This document shows, piece by piece, positions 19,433-28,087 of a DNA stretch of 48,603 nucleotides. The DNA comes from Vicinamibacteria bacterium (lineage in GTDB: Bacteria; Acidobacteriota; Vicinamibacteria; Fen-336): NCBI GenBank assembly GCA_025994075.1, contig JAMQGV010000015.1, positions 109,091 through 157,693 of the forward strand, read 5' to 3'. The number at the start of each line of letters is the position of its first letter. Within the stretch, counting starts at the first letter, position 1. The notes beneath the pieces were generated by a model. It had not been told where the DNA came from and ran no database searches. It saw only the letters and a list, made by a program, of their open reading frames with translations. The position numbers and the translations under genes were made by a program.

Positions 19433-19788
19433 GAGGCGTCGCCCCCGGCGTAGCTGCCGACGGCCTCGATCGCCGTCGGGAACACGCGGTAGAGGTGGTG
19501 CAACCCGAGGATCTCGAAGATGTTGCGGACCGTGTCGTTGAGCTCCGCCACCCGCAGGTCGCCGCCGGCCTCGCGGATCTCCTCGATCGTCCCCATCATC
19601 GCGCCGAGGCCCGCGCTCGCGATGTAGGCGAGGGCCGAGCAGTCGACCACGATCCGCACCCGGCCTTCGCCGAGCGCGCGTCGCAGGGCGCCCTCGAACT
19701 CCGGGGCCGTGTGGGCGTTGACGAAGCCGCGGGGCGTGATCACCCGCACCGCGCCTTCGTCGCGCGCGTCGACCTGCAGTTCGGCCAT
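19429..19788 (-). CDS. STAS-domain anti-sigma factor antagonist (RsbV/SpoIIAA-like)
   Basis: 119 residues, ATG with GGGGCGAG upstream, starting eleven bases after the ribF stop. The fold pattern is complete: 'VRVITPRGFVNAHTAPEFEGAL', 'RIVVDCSALAYIASAGLGAM' with phosphorylatable S58 in the IASAGL loop, and 'RVAELNDTVRNIFEILGLHHL'. It should cycle between phosphorylated and free forms under the adjoining kinase and phosphatase, releasing or binding the kinase. With those two genes it forms a complete three-protein partner switch, all overlapping or adjacent. Confidence 0.92.
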   Translation of the reverse strand: MAELQVDARDEGAVRVITPRGFVNAHTAPEFEGALRRALGEGRVRIVVDCSALAYIASAGLGAMMGTIEEIREAGGDLRVAELNDTVRNIFEILGLHHLYRVFPTAIEAVGSYAGGDAS

Positions 19789-19799
19789 CTCGCCCCGGA

Positions 19800-20738
19800 C
19801 TATAACGCGGGAGCCGCGGCCCCGCCGAGCACGCGGCGGGCCTCGCCGGCGTCGGCGACGATCTGGGCCCGGAGCGCGTCGGGCCCCGAGAATCGGCGCT
19901 CCTCGCGCAGCCGGAGGCTGAAGGCGACGCGGACCTTCTCGCCGTAGAGATCGCGCTCGAGGTCGAACAGGTGGGCCTCCAGCCGCACCTCGTTGCCTCC
20001 GAACGTGGGACGCCGGCCGATGTTCGCCACTCCGGGCACGACCACGCCCTCGGGCAGCCGCACCCACACCGCGTAGACGCCGTTGCCCGGCAGCAGCTCG
20101 TTGTAGGGCTGGACGTTGGCTGTCGGGAAGCCGAGGCCGCGCGCACGCCCGTCGCCGCGCACCACTTCCCCGTCCACGAAGAGCAGCCGGCCCAGCAGCC
20201 GCCCGGCGGCGTCCACCGCGCCGCGCGCGACGGCCTCCCGCACCCGGGTCGAGGAGATCGGAGCGCCCTCGTCGGAGACGTTCTCGACCGCGCGCACCTC
20301 GAAGCCGCAGTCGCGTCCGAGCCGCGCGAGGGCCTCCACGTCGCCGCTGCGTCCGCGGCCGAACCGGAAGCCCGTCCCGACCACGACCAGGCGCGCGTTC
20401 AGACGCTCGCCCAGCAGTTCGCGGGCGAAGTCCTCGGCCGGCAGCGCCGCCAGGGCTTCGTCGAACGGCAGCACCGCCACCCGCGGCAGGCCCAGCCCCA
20501 CCAGCGCCTCGACCTTCTGCGCGAGCGTCATCAGCGCGGCCGGCGCACGCTCGGGGGCCAGCACCCGGGACGGGTGGGGTTCGAAGGTCAGCGCCGCGGG
20601 CGCCAGTTCGCTCCCGGCCGCCGCGAGCACCCGGCGCACCAGCTCCTGGTGGCCGCGGTGCACGCCGTCGAAGTTGCCGACCGCGAGAGCCGCCGGACGC
20701 CGCTCCGGGTCGGAGGCCCCGGGGCCCTGCCACTGCAC
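19800..20738 (-). CDS. ribF: Bifunctional riboflavin kinase / FAD synthetase
   Basis: 312 residues. The N-terminal FAD synthetase domain has the nucleotidyltransferase motifs 'VGNFDGVHRGHQ' (20-31) and 'ISSTRVREAV' (about 172-181). The C-terminal riboflavin kinase domain has 'GLGFPTANV' and 'NIGRRPTFGG'. It makes FMN and FAD from riboflavin in the cytosol. The GTG start at 20738 is nine bases after the DUF4388 gene stop and has no clear Shine-Dalgarno. The stop is eleven bases before the STAS gene. It belongs to a long co-directional run; there is no FMN riboswitch in the short gap upstream. Confidence 0.96.
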   Translation of the reverse strand: MQWQGPGASDPERRPAALAVGNFDGVHRGHQELVRRVLAAAGSELAPAALTFEPHPSRVLAPERAPAALMTLAQKVEALVGLGLPRVAVLPFDEALAALPAEDFARELLGERLNARLVVVGTGFRFGRGRSGDVEALARLGRDCGFEVRAVENVSDEGAPISSTRVREAVARGAVDAAGRLLGRLLFVDGEVVRGDGRARGLGFPTANVQPYNELLPGNGVYAVWVRLPEGVVVPGVANIGRRPTFGGNEVRLEAHLFDLERDLYGEKVRVAFSLRLREERRFSGPDALRAQIVADAGEARRVLGGAAAPAL

Positions 20739-20747
20739 GGCCGAGCG

Positions 20748-21986
20748 CTAGCGCGCCCGCGAGAGCGTCCGCCGAAGCGCGTTGGGGTCGGCCTCGCCGA
20801 TCCCCAGCGTGTAGCCGTCGCCCGACGGCGCGTACGTGAACGGACGGCCGTCCACGGCCCGCAGGTGACGGGCGTCGACGAGGCCGGCCTCGACCAGTTC
20901 CTCGAGTCGGGTGGGGGCCGCGCCGCCGACCAGGGCGAACGAGCGGATCGCCTCGTCCACGCGCTCCAGGCGGGCGCGCGTGGCGTCTTCGCCCAGCGCC
21001 TCCACCTGCGGCGCCAGAGCCGAGCCGAGGCCCGGCACGGCGAAGGCCGCCCCGCGGTTGAGGCCCGCCGCGACCAGCGTCAGCAGCACGGCCGCCGCGA
21101 GCGCCACGTAGCCGAGGACCGGCGAGGCCGCGGCCTCCTCCTCCTGGACGTGGGCACCGCGGGCCGCGCCCTTGCCGGCGGGCGCGATGATGTTGCGGTT
21201 CAGGAGGTCGAACAGCGTGCGGCAGACCTCGAACTCGAGCGCGCCGACCGAGTCGACCACCTGCTGCACGGTGGCCGAGCCGTCCACGTGCTGGTACACG
21301 CGGTGCTCCTCGGGGGTCAGCTTGATCTTCGAGGCGGCGGCAGGCCCGGTGGCGACGCGGCCGGTGTCTCCACCGCCCCCCATGCCGGCGAACATGTCGT
21401 CGAGCCCGCCGTCTTCGCCGGCGCCGGAGACCTCGACCAGGCGCGGGTCGACCGCGCTCTTGAAGACGAGGTCCATCGACGGGATCTTCTTCTCGATGAT
21501 GGGCCACTCGTCCACCATCCGGATGCCTTCCATGAGGATGAAGTCCGCGCTCATGGGGTTGGCGTTGTCCCGGTCGTAGTCGACGGTGTCGGTCGAGTCG
21601 AAGTTGTACTCGCCCTCCTTCCAGCGGAACAGCCGGAACAGCGTCTGCTGCACCTGGATGGCGAGCGCCTGCTTCAGGTCGGTTGCGGAGAGCGCGCCGG
21701 TGTCGACCAGGACCTTGCCCAGCCGCTGGAGGGTCTGCTTCTGGACGCCGAGCGCTTCTTCGAGCCGCTCGCGGGTCAGGCGGCCGGTCTTCACCAGCAC
21801 GTGGCCGAGCTTGTCCTCGAGGCGCTTGCCCACCGTGTCCGAGGCGACGACCATGCCGTTCTCGAACATGACCGTCACCTGCTCGCCCTCGCGCTTGAGG
21901 GTGAGGGTTCCGGTCTTCCGCTGCAGCCCGATCAACTGGAAGATGTCGGGAAGCCCGAAGTCCTTGATCGATCCCGAGAGCGCCAC
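20748..21986 (-). CDS. DUF4388 (PATAN) domain protein with membrane segment
   Basis: 412 residues. The N-terminal PATAN domain (about 1-115) begins 'LSGSIKDFGLPDIFQLIGLQ' type sequence and includes 'KTGTLTLKREGEQVTVMFENG'. The next helical part includes 'LKQALAIQVQQTLFRLFRWKEG' and 'EGIRMVDEWPIIEKKIPSMD'. A winged-helix-like stretch (about 235-275) precedes a single transmembrane helix (about 290-310) and a roughly 100-residue extracytoplasmic tail. By family knowledge PATAN domains occur in signalling proteins, some binding receiver domains. Its job here is unknown. It lies between the TPR/zinc-ribbon gene and ribF with gaps of nine bases on each side. Confidence 0.85.
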   Translation of the reverse strand: MALSGSIKDFGLPDIFQLIGLQRKTGTLTLKREGEQVTVMFENGMVVASDTVGKRLEDKLGHVLVKTGRLTRERLEEALGVQKQTLQRLGKVLVDTGALSATDLKQALAIQVQQTLFRLFRWKEGEYNFDSTDTVDYDRDNANPMSADFILMEGIRMVDEWPIIEKKIPSMDLVFKSAVDPRLVEVSGAGEDGGLDDMFAGMGGGGDTGRVATGPAAASKIKLTPEEHRVYQHVDGSATVQQVVDSVGALEFEVCRTLFDLLNRNIIAPAGKGAARGAHVQEEEAAASPVLGYVALAAAVLLTLVAAGLNRGAAFAVPGLGSALAPQVEALGEDATRARLERVDEAIRSFALVGGAAPTRLEELVEAGLVDARHLRAVDGRPFTYAPSGDGYTLGIGEADPNALRRTLSRAR

Positions 21987-21995
21987 CCTGGCCCC

Positions 21996-23933
21996 CTAGC
22001 CGCGCCGCGCCACGGGCCGCCGCGCGGCCGCCTTGACGTCGAACTGGAAACTGGGCTTCAGCAGTTGTGCGAGCACCCAGGCGAGCGCGGCCAGCGGGGC
22101 TGCCAGCACCAGGGCCCAGGCTCCCCACGAGACCGCCGGCACGAGCGTCACCTCGATCAGCCGCCCGGGCAGCCACAGCACCGTCAGCGCCCCGAACCAC
22201 ACCAGGGCGAGCACGAGGCCGACCGCGGTGGCCTGGCCGAACACCTGCCCCGCGCCCGGCACGAACAGCGACAGTACCCGGAAGGTTCTCATCCGTCGCC
22301 CCTCCTCGGCCTCGACGTCCCGCAGCTTGGCGTTGCGCGCAGGGCCCGACACGCCGTCCTTGACGACGAAGAGATGGAGGCACGGCGTGCACAGCGGCAG
22401 CGGCGCATCGCTCGACGCGCCACCGCCCTTCTTCTTCGCTCCGAGGTGGCACAGCTTGCAGAACACCGAGCCGCACTTCACGCAGCGCAGGGTGAAGATC
22501 CGGCTGCCGCGCCAGCGCGCGACGGCGAAGGCCGCCGCGCCGAAGACGAGCAGCGCAGCGCTGAAGCGGTTGACCAGCCCGAGCGCCGGGGCGGAGCCGT
22601 CGCCGCCTCTTCGCTTCGCCAGATCCGGGGCGAGGTCGACGACGACGCTGGTCACCGCGCCGTCCTTCTCGTAGCGCCAGCGGTTCTCGAGCTCGATCGG
22701 CAGGCCCGGGGCCGCCGCGTCGGCCTGGCTGCGCACTTCCTTGGCGGGCTCGCCTTCGAGCTTGTTGAAATGGGCGAGCGCCTTGTTGTACAGGACGGTG
22801 GCCCTGGTGCGCCCCGCCGGGGCGTGCTCGGCCGCCCGGGCGTAGAGATCGATGGCCGCGGTGAAGTTGCCCGCCGCGAAGTAGAGGTTGCCGAGGTTGT
22901 TGATGGCGAGGAAGTCGCGCGGATCCTTCTGCTCGAGCTCGCGGTAGAGCGCCATCGCCTCCGTCTCGCGCCCGGCCTTGCGCAGCGCCAGGCCAAGCAG
23001 GTGCCGCAGCTCGCGATCGTCCGGCGCTGCGGTCGAGGCTGCGGCGAGCGCGTCGATCGTGTGGCTCTGCCCCGCTCCCGACACGGCATCCAGCGCCTCG
23101 GCGTAGAGCGGCGCGCGGCGCGCGGCCGTGCCCGCGGCGACGCCGTCGGTGAGCGGGCCGAGGGCCGCGAGCAGCAGCCACGCGCCCAGCGTGATTCCCT
23201 GCTCCGTCGGTGCCATGTACACGATCAGCAGCGCCGTCCACCACAGGGGCAGGTAGCCCCAGCCGAACAGGGCGACGCAGGGCAGCAGCAGCAGCAGCAC
23301 GAACACGCCGCGCGCCACCACCCGCGGGCGATCGGGTCCCAGGTGCTCCTCGATGTCGTGGAGCAGCAGCCCGCCGTATCGGATCAGCAGGCCCGCCCCC
23401 AGCACCCAGGCGGCCCCGAACACGGCCAACAGGCCCACGCTGACGATCGAGGCCCGCAGGTGCAAGCGGCCGCCCGGCGCCGACGAGCGGGCCAGGATCC
23501 CGCTGACGACGTGGCCGACTCCGCCCGGGATCCCCGCAGCCTGCGCCAGGCCGAAGTGGGCATCCGCGAGGTGCGGGTCCAGCGCCGCGGCGCGCTCGAA
23601 ATGGGCGCGGGCGGCGTCGGCGTCTCCCTTGCCCAGCCGCTCGTGACCGAGCATCACCAGGCCGAGCGCCGGCACAGTCAGGCTCTCGACGTTGCGCTCG
23701 ATGCGGAGCCGCCGCATCTCCTCGAAGACGCCTTCGGTCGCGGCCGAGTTGCCGGCGCGGTCCTCGCGGGCGTAGTCGGCGAGGAGGCCCTCGAAGCCCG
23801 CGGCTGCCGGCGGCAGTTGCGACGCCACGTCGATCACGGCCGGCGCGTCGGAAGCCGGGCTCGCGGCCGGGTCCTGCGCCCGCAGCGGCAGCGCCAGGAG
23901 CAGCAGCGCAGCCAGCCAGCCGCGGGCGCTCAC
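21996..23933 (-). CDS. TPR and zinc-ribbon multi-pass membrane protein
   Basis: 645 residues from a GTG at 23933 overlapping the DUF1844 stop (GTGA). The first 20 residues form a signal peptide. TPR-like repeats are seen at about 90-140 and 310-390 ('FLAINNLGNLYFAAGNFTAAIDLYARAA'), membrane helices at about 160-185, 205-260, 465-485 and 560-625, and between them a cysteine cluster 'CVKCGSVFCKLCHLG' plus 'CTPCLHL' (about 495-535) that looks like a zinc ribbon. Similar double-membrane-block TPR proteins occur in Acidobacteriota and Myxococcota, without a named function that I know. Cotranscription with DUF1844 and PATAN genes is likely. Confidence 0.8.
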   Translation of the reverse strand: MSARGWLAALLLLALPLRAQDPAASPASDAPAVIDVASQLPPAAAGFEGLLADYAREDRAGNSAATEGVFEEMRRLRIERNVESLTVPALGLVMLGHERLGKGDADAARAHFERAAALDPHLADAHFGLAQAAGIPGGVGHVVSGILARSSAPGGRLHLRASIVSVGLLAVFGAAWVLGAGLLIRYGGLLLHDIEEHLGPDRPRVVARGVFVLLLLLPCVALFGWGYLPLWWTALLIVYMAPTEQGITLGAWLLLAALGPLTDGVAAGTAARRAPLYAEALDAVSGAGQSHTIDALAAASTAAPDDRELRHLLGLALRKAGRETEAMALYRELEQKDPRDFLAINNLGNLYFAAGNFTAAIDLYARAAEHAPAGRTRATVLYNKALAHFNKLEGEPAKEVRSQADAAAPGLPIELENRWRYEKDGAVTSVVVDLAPDLAKRRGGDGSAPALGLVNRFSAALLVFGAAAFAVARWRGSRIFTLRCVKCGSVFCKLCHLGAKKKGGGASSDAPLPLCTPCLHLFVVKDGVSGPARNAKLRDVEAEEGRRMRTFRVLSLFVPGAGQVFGQATAVGLVLALVWFGALTVLWLPGRLIEVTLVPAVSWGAWALVLAAPLAALAWVLAQLLKPSFQFDVKAAARRPVARRG

Positions 23934-24334
23934 GCCGCACCCCCCCGCGCGCGCGACATCCACGCCATCCGCAACTCGAACAGCAGCCGCTCCAGCACCT
24001 GGTCCTCTCGCGGCGTGCGGTTGCCCTGGGTCTTGCTCTGCAGCAGTTCCAGCATCGAGATCGCGTGGCGGGCGGCAGCCAGGTCGACCTTCGGCGCGTC
24101 CTCCCCGGCCTCGCCCCCTTCCCCCATCAGGCCCAGGTGAAAGGCGACGGCCGCGGCGAGGTCGGCGAAGAGCGCCTCGAGCGTGGCCTCGCCGCCGGGC
24201 GGGAGATCGGCAGCCGGCGCCGGCTCGGACGCCGGCGGCGGCGCCGGCGCGGGTTCGGCTGTCTCGGAGCGCAACTCTCCATCGGCCGTGAAGTTCCTGC
24301 GGTCCCTAACGGTGAAGGGTCTCTCGTCGGTCAT
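23930..24334 (-). CDS. DUF1844 domain protein
   Basis: 134 residues. A Pro/Ala-rich disordered N-terminal third is followed by the DUF1844 helices: 'LEALFADLAAAVAFHLGLMG', 'DLAAARHAISMLELLQSKTQGN' and 'EDQVLERLLFELRMAWM'. The function of the family is unknown; it is widespread in Acidobacteriota and Deltaproteobacteria. It starts 75 bases after comEC stops, the largest gap in this part of the run, so it may open a new transcript. Its stop overlaps the start of the TPR membrane protein gene (GTGA). Confidence 0.88.
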   Translation of the reverse strand: MTDERPFTVRDRRNFTADGELRSETAEPAPAPPPASEPAPAADLPPGGEATLEALFADLAAAVAFHLGLMGEGGEAGEDAPKVDLAAARHAISMLELLQSKTQGNRTPREDQVLERLLFELRMAWMSRARGGAA

Positions 24335-24409
24335 GCACTCCCCGCCGGATCACGATGACGAACGCCTGCCTAACCCTTGCGTGCGGCGGATCTTAGCACG
24401 TGACCGGGC

Positions 24410-26740
24410 TCACGGTGGAGCGGAGGCGGACACGCGCAACACGGCGCCGTCGGTCTCCACGCGGATGGCACCGTGACGCGGCGTCTGCAGGACCTGGGCC
24501 CGGGCCGCGCGCAGCCGCGCGACGACCTCGGGGTGCGGGTGGCCGAACAGGTCCCGGCGCCCCGCCGAAACCAGGGCGACCCCGGGCCGAACCGCTCCGA
24601 GCAGCGCGTCGCCGGTGCTGGTCCGGCTCCCGTGGTGACCGACCTTGAGGACGTCGCAACGCCCCGGGCGGAGCGCCGCTTCGGCGCCGCTCTCGGCGTC
24701 CCCCGTCAGCAGCAGGCAGACGCGGCCGAACCGCACCCGCAGCACGATCGAGTCGTCGTTGCGCACCGCGAGCGGCGCCCGCCGGGGCCGGACTGGCCCC
24801 AGCACGTCGACCTCGACGCCCTTCCACTCGACGCGGGCGCCGGCGACGACCACACGCTGGTTCGCCCCCGCGAGCGCCCCCGCGAGCCGCCTCACCCGCT
24901 GGTCACCCGGCGGCCAGGGCCCGAGGACCACGTCACGCACGCCGAAGGCCTGGCGCAGGAAGGCCGCCCCCCCGGCGTGGTCGGGATGGGCGTGGGTGAC
25001 GACCAGCCCATCGAGGCGGCGGATGCCCCGCGCCCACAGCAGCGGGCCCAGCACGCGCTCGCCGAAGTTCGCCTCGCCACGCGGAAGCGCCACGCCGCCG
25101 GCGTCGACCATCCAGCGCTCGCCGCCCGGCAACTCGAGCAGCAGCGCGTCGCCGTGTCCCACCTCGAGCGCCGTCAGCCTCAGGACGCCCAGCGGGTGCG
25201 GCCCCTGCGCCAGCACCAGCCCGGCCCCCGCGAGGGCCATCACCCGCAGTGCAGCGCGCTGGCGCCCCGGCAGGAACGCCAGCACCGCCAGGCCGACGAA
25301 GTGCAACGAGACCGCCCATGCCGCCGGCGCCGGCAGCCGCGCGTCGAGTGCGACGGGCGCGAGCCGCGACGACCACAGCAACAGCTCGGCGCAGGCGCTG
25401 GTCAGCGCGCCCAGCGCCGCGGCCAGCGGCGGCCACGCGACGTCGCTGGCCCACACCCCCACGCCGAGCGCGAGCAGCGCCGTCGCCAGCGGCACCGCCG
25501 CGAGGTTCAGCAGCGGCGCCATCACGGCCAGCCGATGGAAACGCGCGACCGCGAGCGGCAGCAGCGCCCACTGCGCCGCCAGCGACCCGGCGAGCGCCAG
25601 CCCGAAGGGCCGCTCGCCTCCCGGCAGGCGCCGCGCCAGCGGCCGGGTCAGCAGCACCAGCCCGGCCGTCGCCAGAAACGAGAGCTGGCAGCCCAGGTCG
25701 CCGGCCTGCGCGGGGAAGAGGGCGACCCATGCGAGCAGCGCCACGGCGAGCAGGTGCAGACCGTCCGCGCGCTGGTCCAGGGCGCGGCCCAGCAGCGCGA
25801 CGGCCGCCCCGAACGCCGCCCGCATCACCGGCACGTCCGCCCCGACGAGCAGCGCGTAGAAGATCACCGTCGGCGCCGCCAGCGCGAACTGCGCCCAGGG
25901 CCCGAGCCCCGCCCGCACGGCCATCCACACGATCGCCGCGGCGACGAACGCGACCTGCGCCCCGGAAAGCGCGAGCACGTGGAACGTGCCGGCGCGGCGG
26001 AAGTCCTCCTCGACGGAGTCGTCCAGCGCGGCGCGATCGCCGAGCACCATCGCCAGCGTCAGCGCCGTGGCCGGGCCGGGGCGCACGTGGCGCTCGATGC
26101 GCTCCCGCGCGTCCGCCCGGATCGCGGCCAGCGTCGTCCAGAGGCCTGGCCGCCCCGGCGCCGCCTCCACGAGGCGCGCGGACTTGACCGATCCCGAGAG
26201 GTGGGTGCCGTCGCGCCGGTACAGGCCCGCGAGGTCGAAGGCCCCCGGCTGCGGCGAACTGGAGGGCCGCCAAAGCCGGGCCCACGCCTCGAACTCCTGT
26301 CCCGCTGCGAGCGCGAACCCCTCGGGCGCTGCGGCGATCCGGAGCGCCACCCGGCCCGCCAGCGGTTTCTCCGCGCGCCCCGCGCGGAACCGCGCCACGT
26401 CGACGACGACGCGCGCCTCGCCGGCGATCGCCCGCCCGTCGGTGACCACGCGCCCGGCGACGTGCACGGGCCCGGCTTCCTCGCCAATCGCGCGCCGCAG
26501 CGGGTTCGACTCGAAGGCGCGCCGCTCGGCCAGGCCGGCCGTCGCGCCGAGTGCGAGGGCCGCCGCGAGCAGGGCGACGAACCCGGCACGCGGCGCGCCT
26601 CGCTCGATCGCGCCGACGCCGAGGGCGAGCCCGGCCACGGCCAGCGCCGCCAGCTGCAGCGGCTCCGCACTGGCGTCGAGGTCGGCGAGCCAGGTCCCGA
26701 GCCAGAAGAGCACGGCGATCGGCGGCAACGGTCGCGACAC
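24410..26740 (-). CDS. comEC: ComEC/Rec2 DNA-uptake channel protein
   Basis: 776 residues. An N-terminal membrane pair and OB-like domain (about 90-200) come first. The polytopic competence domain follows (about 230-480), with 'FRRAGTFHVLALSGAQV' where many ComEC proteins have 'SGLHV'. A C-terminal metallo-beta-lactamase domain (about 525-776) contains 'VVTHAHPDHAGG', 'LLLTGDAE' and 'LKVGHHGSRTS'. By family knowledge it passes single-stranded DNA across the inner membrane and may degrade the non-transported strand. Start GTG at 26740, 66 bases after the rlmD-like stop. No other competence genes are in the window. Confidence 0.93.
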   Translation of the reverse strand: MSRPLPPIAVLFWLGTWLADLDASAEPLQLAALAVAGLALGVGAIERGAPRAGFVALLAAALALGATAGLAERRAFESNPLRRAIGEEAGPVHVAGRVVTDGRAIAGEARVVVDVARFRAGRAEKPLAGRVALRIAAAPEGFALAAGQEFEAWARLWRPSSSPQPGAFDLAGLYRRDGTHLSGSVKSARLVEAAPGRPGLWTTLAAIRADARERIERHVRPGPATALTLAMVLGDRAALDDSVEEDFRRAGTFHVLALSGAQVAFVAAAIVWMAVRAGLGPWAQFALAAPTVIFYALLVGADVPVMRAAFGAAVALLGRALDQRADGLHLLAVALLAWVALFPAQAGDLGCQLSFLATAGLVLLTRPLARRLPGGERPFGLALAGSLAAQWALLPLAVARFHRLAVMAPLLNLAAVPLATALLALGVGVWASDVAWPPLAAALGALTSACAELLLWSSRLAPVALDARLPAPAAWAVSLHFVGLAVLAFLPGRQRAALRVMALAGAGLVLAQGPHPLGVLRLTALEVGHGDALLLELPGGERWMVDAGGVALPRGEANFGERVLGPLLWARGIRRLDGLVVTHAHPDHAGGAAFLRQAFGVRDVVLGPWPPGDQRVRRLAGALAGANQRVVVAGARVEWKGVEVDVLGPVRPRRAPLAVRNDDSIVLRVRFGRVCLLLTGDAESGAEAALRPGRCDVLKVGHHGSRTSTGDALLGAVRPGVALVSAGRRDLFGHPHPEVVARLRAARAQVLQTPRHGAIRVETDGAVLRVSASAPP

Positions 26741-26806
26741 GGCGTGAGGATCGGCTCGACCCGCGTCGCCGTGGGCCCGCGCTGTGACGCTTCCTGCGCC
26801 GTGCGG

Positions 26807-28087
26807 TCAGCGCTCGAGCGCGGCGACGGCCTCGAGGTGGAACGTGTCGGGGAACAGGTCCAGCAGGTGCAGCGAGCGCAGGGCGAACCCGTGGTCGCCC
26901 AGCCGGCGCAGGTCGCGGGCCAGCGTGGTCGGGTCGCACGACACGTAGCCGATGCGCCCGACGCGCGCGCGGGCCAGCGCGTCGACGACCTCGGGACCGG
27001 CTCCCGCCCGCGGCGGATCGAGCAGCGCGGCGTCGAAGCGGCCGCGGGCCCAGGCGTGGGCGTCGCGCAGCACGTCGTCCTCGACCAGTTGCACCGTGGG
27101 GTGTTCCGCAAGATTGTGGCGCGCGTCTTCCACGGCCCACGGCGCGGCCTCGACCGCGCGCACGTGGCTGGTTCGCCGCGCCAGCGGCAGCGTGAACAGG
27201 CCGACGCCCGCGTAGAGCTCGAGCACGCGGTCCGCCCCGGAGACCGTCTCGAGCGCTCGCAGGACGAGCGCGTCGAGGCGCGCCGCGTTGCCCTGGAAGA
27301 AGGAGAGCACGTGACTGCGCAGGACGCCCTCCGGCCGCGGCGTGAAGACGCACGGCTCGCCCGCGATCCGCACGAACGGCGCTCCCGGATCCGAACCCTG
27401 CCAACCGAGGCCCGTGGCGCCCGGGACCCGCTCCGCGAGGCGCGCCGCGGCGCCCGGCTCGAGGCGGCCCTCGACCGCGAGCGCCGCCACGCGCGTGACG
27501 CCGTCGCCGCCTTCCGCGAGCCGCACCTCGCGCACGCCTGACAGCCCGCCGGGATCGGCGACGAGCCCGTTCCGCAGTTCGTCCGCCAGGGCCTGCAAAC
27601 CCGGCGTGAACTGCAGGCAGCGCTCGACGTCGACCAGGACGTGCGCTCCCTCCTCGCGGAAGCCGAGGCGCGGGCGGCCGGCGATCCAGTCGACGTGCAT
27701 CCGCCCCCGCCAGCGCCAGCCCGCCTCGGGCGAGGCGGTGACGCCGACCTCGACGCCCGCGAGCGGGACCCGCGCGCGCTCCAGCGACTCGACCAGGATC
27801 CCGCGCTTGAGCTCGACCTGCGCCGAGGGCGCGAGTTCCTGGTAGGCGCAGCCCCCGCAGCGCGCGGCGTGGGCGCAGGGGGCCGGCCGCCGCTGCGGAG
27901 AAGGCGCTTCCAGGCGCTCGATGCGAGCCTCCGCCCAGTCGCGCTTGACCTTCTCGACCCGGGCCCGCACGCGGTCGCCGGGGAGTGCGCCGGCCACGAA
28001 CACCACCCGGCCGCCCTCGCGTGCCAGCCCGCGGCCGCGGTAGACGCCCTTCTCCACGACGAGTTCGACGACGTCGCCCGGCTTCAA
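26807..28087 (-). CDS. RNA (uracil-5-)-methyltransferase, RumA/TrmA family
   Basis: 426 residues from a TTG overlapping the preceding stop (TTGA at 28087-28084). A TRAM domain (about 2-60, 'MKPGDVVELVVEKGVYRGRG') and an iron-sulfur motif C71-x5-C77-x2-C80 with a fourth cysteine near 160 ('VERCLQF') come first. The SAM-dependent fold follows ('VLELYAGVGLFTLP', 'DPPRAG') with catalytic cysteine 'VSCDPTTLARDL' near 370. The layout is that of RlmD/RlmCD enzymes making m5U in 23S rRNA, but which uridine is modified cannot be read from sequence. The gene is translationally coupled to the hypothetical upstream. Confidence 0.9.
   Translation of the reverse strand: MKPGDVVELVVEKGVYRGRGLAREGGRVVFVAGALPGDRVRARVEKVKRDWAEARIERLEAPSPQRRPAPCAHAARCGGCAYQELAPSAQVELKRGILVESLERARVPLAGVEVGVTASPEAGWRWRGRMHVDWIAGRPRLGFREEGAHVLVDVERCLQFTPGLQALADELRNGLVADPGGLSGVREVRLAEGGDGVTRVAALAVEGRLEPGAAARLAERVPGATGLGWQGSDPGAPFVRIAGEPCVFTPRPEGVLRSHVLSFFQGNAARLDALVLRALETVSGADRVLELYAGVGLFTLPLARRTSHVRAVEAAPWAVEDARHNLAEHPTVQLVEDDVLRDAHAWARGRFDAALLDPPRAGAGPEVVDALARARVGRIGYVSCDPTTLARDLRRLGDHGFALRSLHLLDLFPDTFHLEAVAALER

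Noticed and set aside
19971..24140. 1389-residue plus-strand open frame across ribF, DUF4388 and TPR genes
   Set aside because: Mirror-frame artefact of high GC third positions. It spans several real genes and their gaps and has low-complexity His/Arg/Gln composition.
26000..26060. SGAQV in ComEC instead of SGLHV as a loss of function
   Set aside because: The rest of the competence and metallo-beta-lactamase motifs are intact, and I believe this variant recurs in relatives, so it is not strong evidence of anything unusual.
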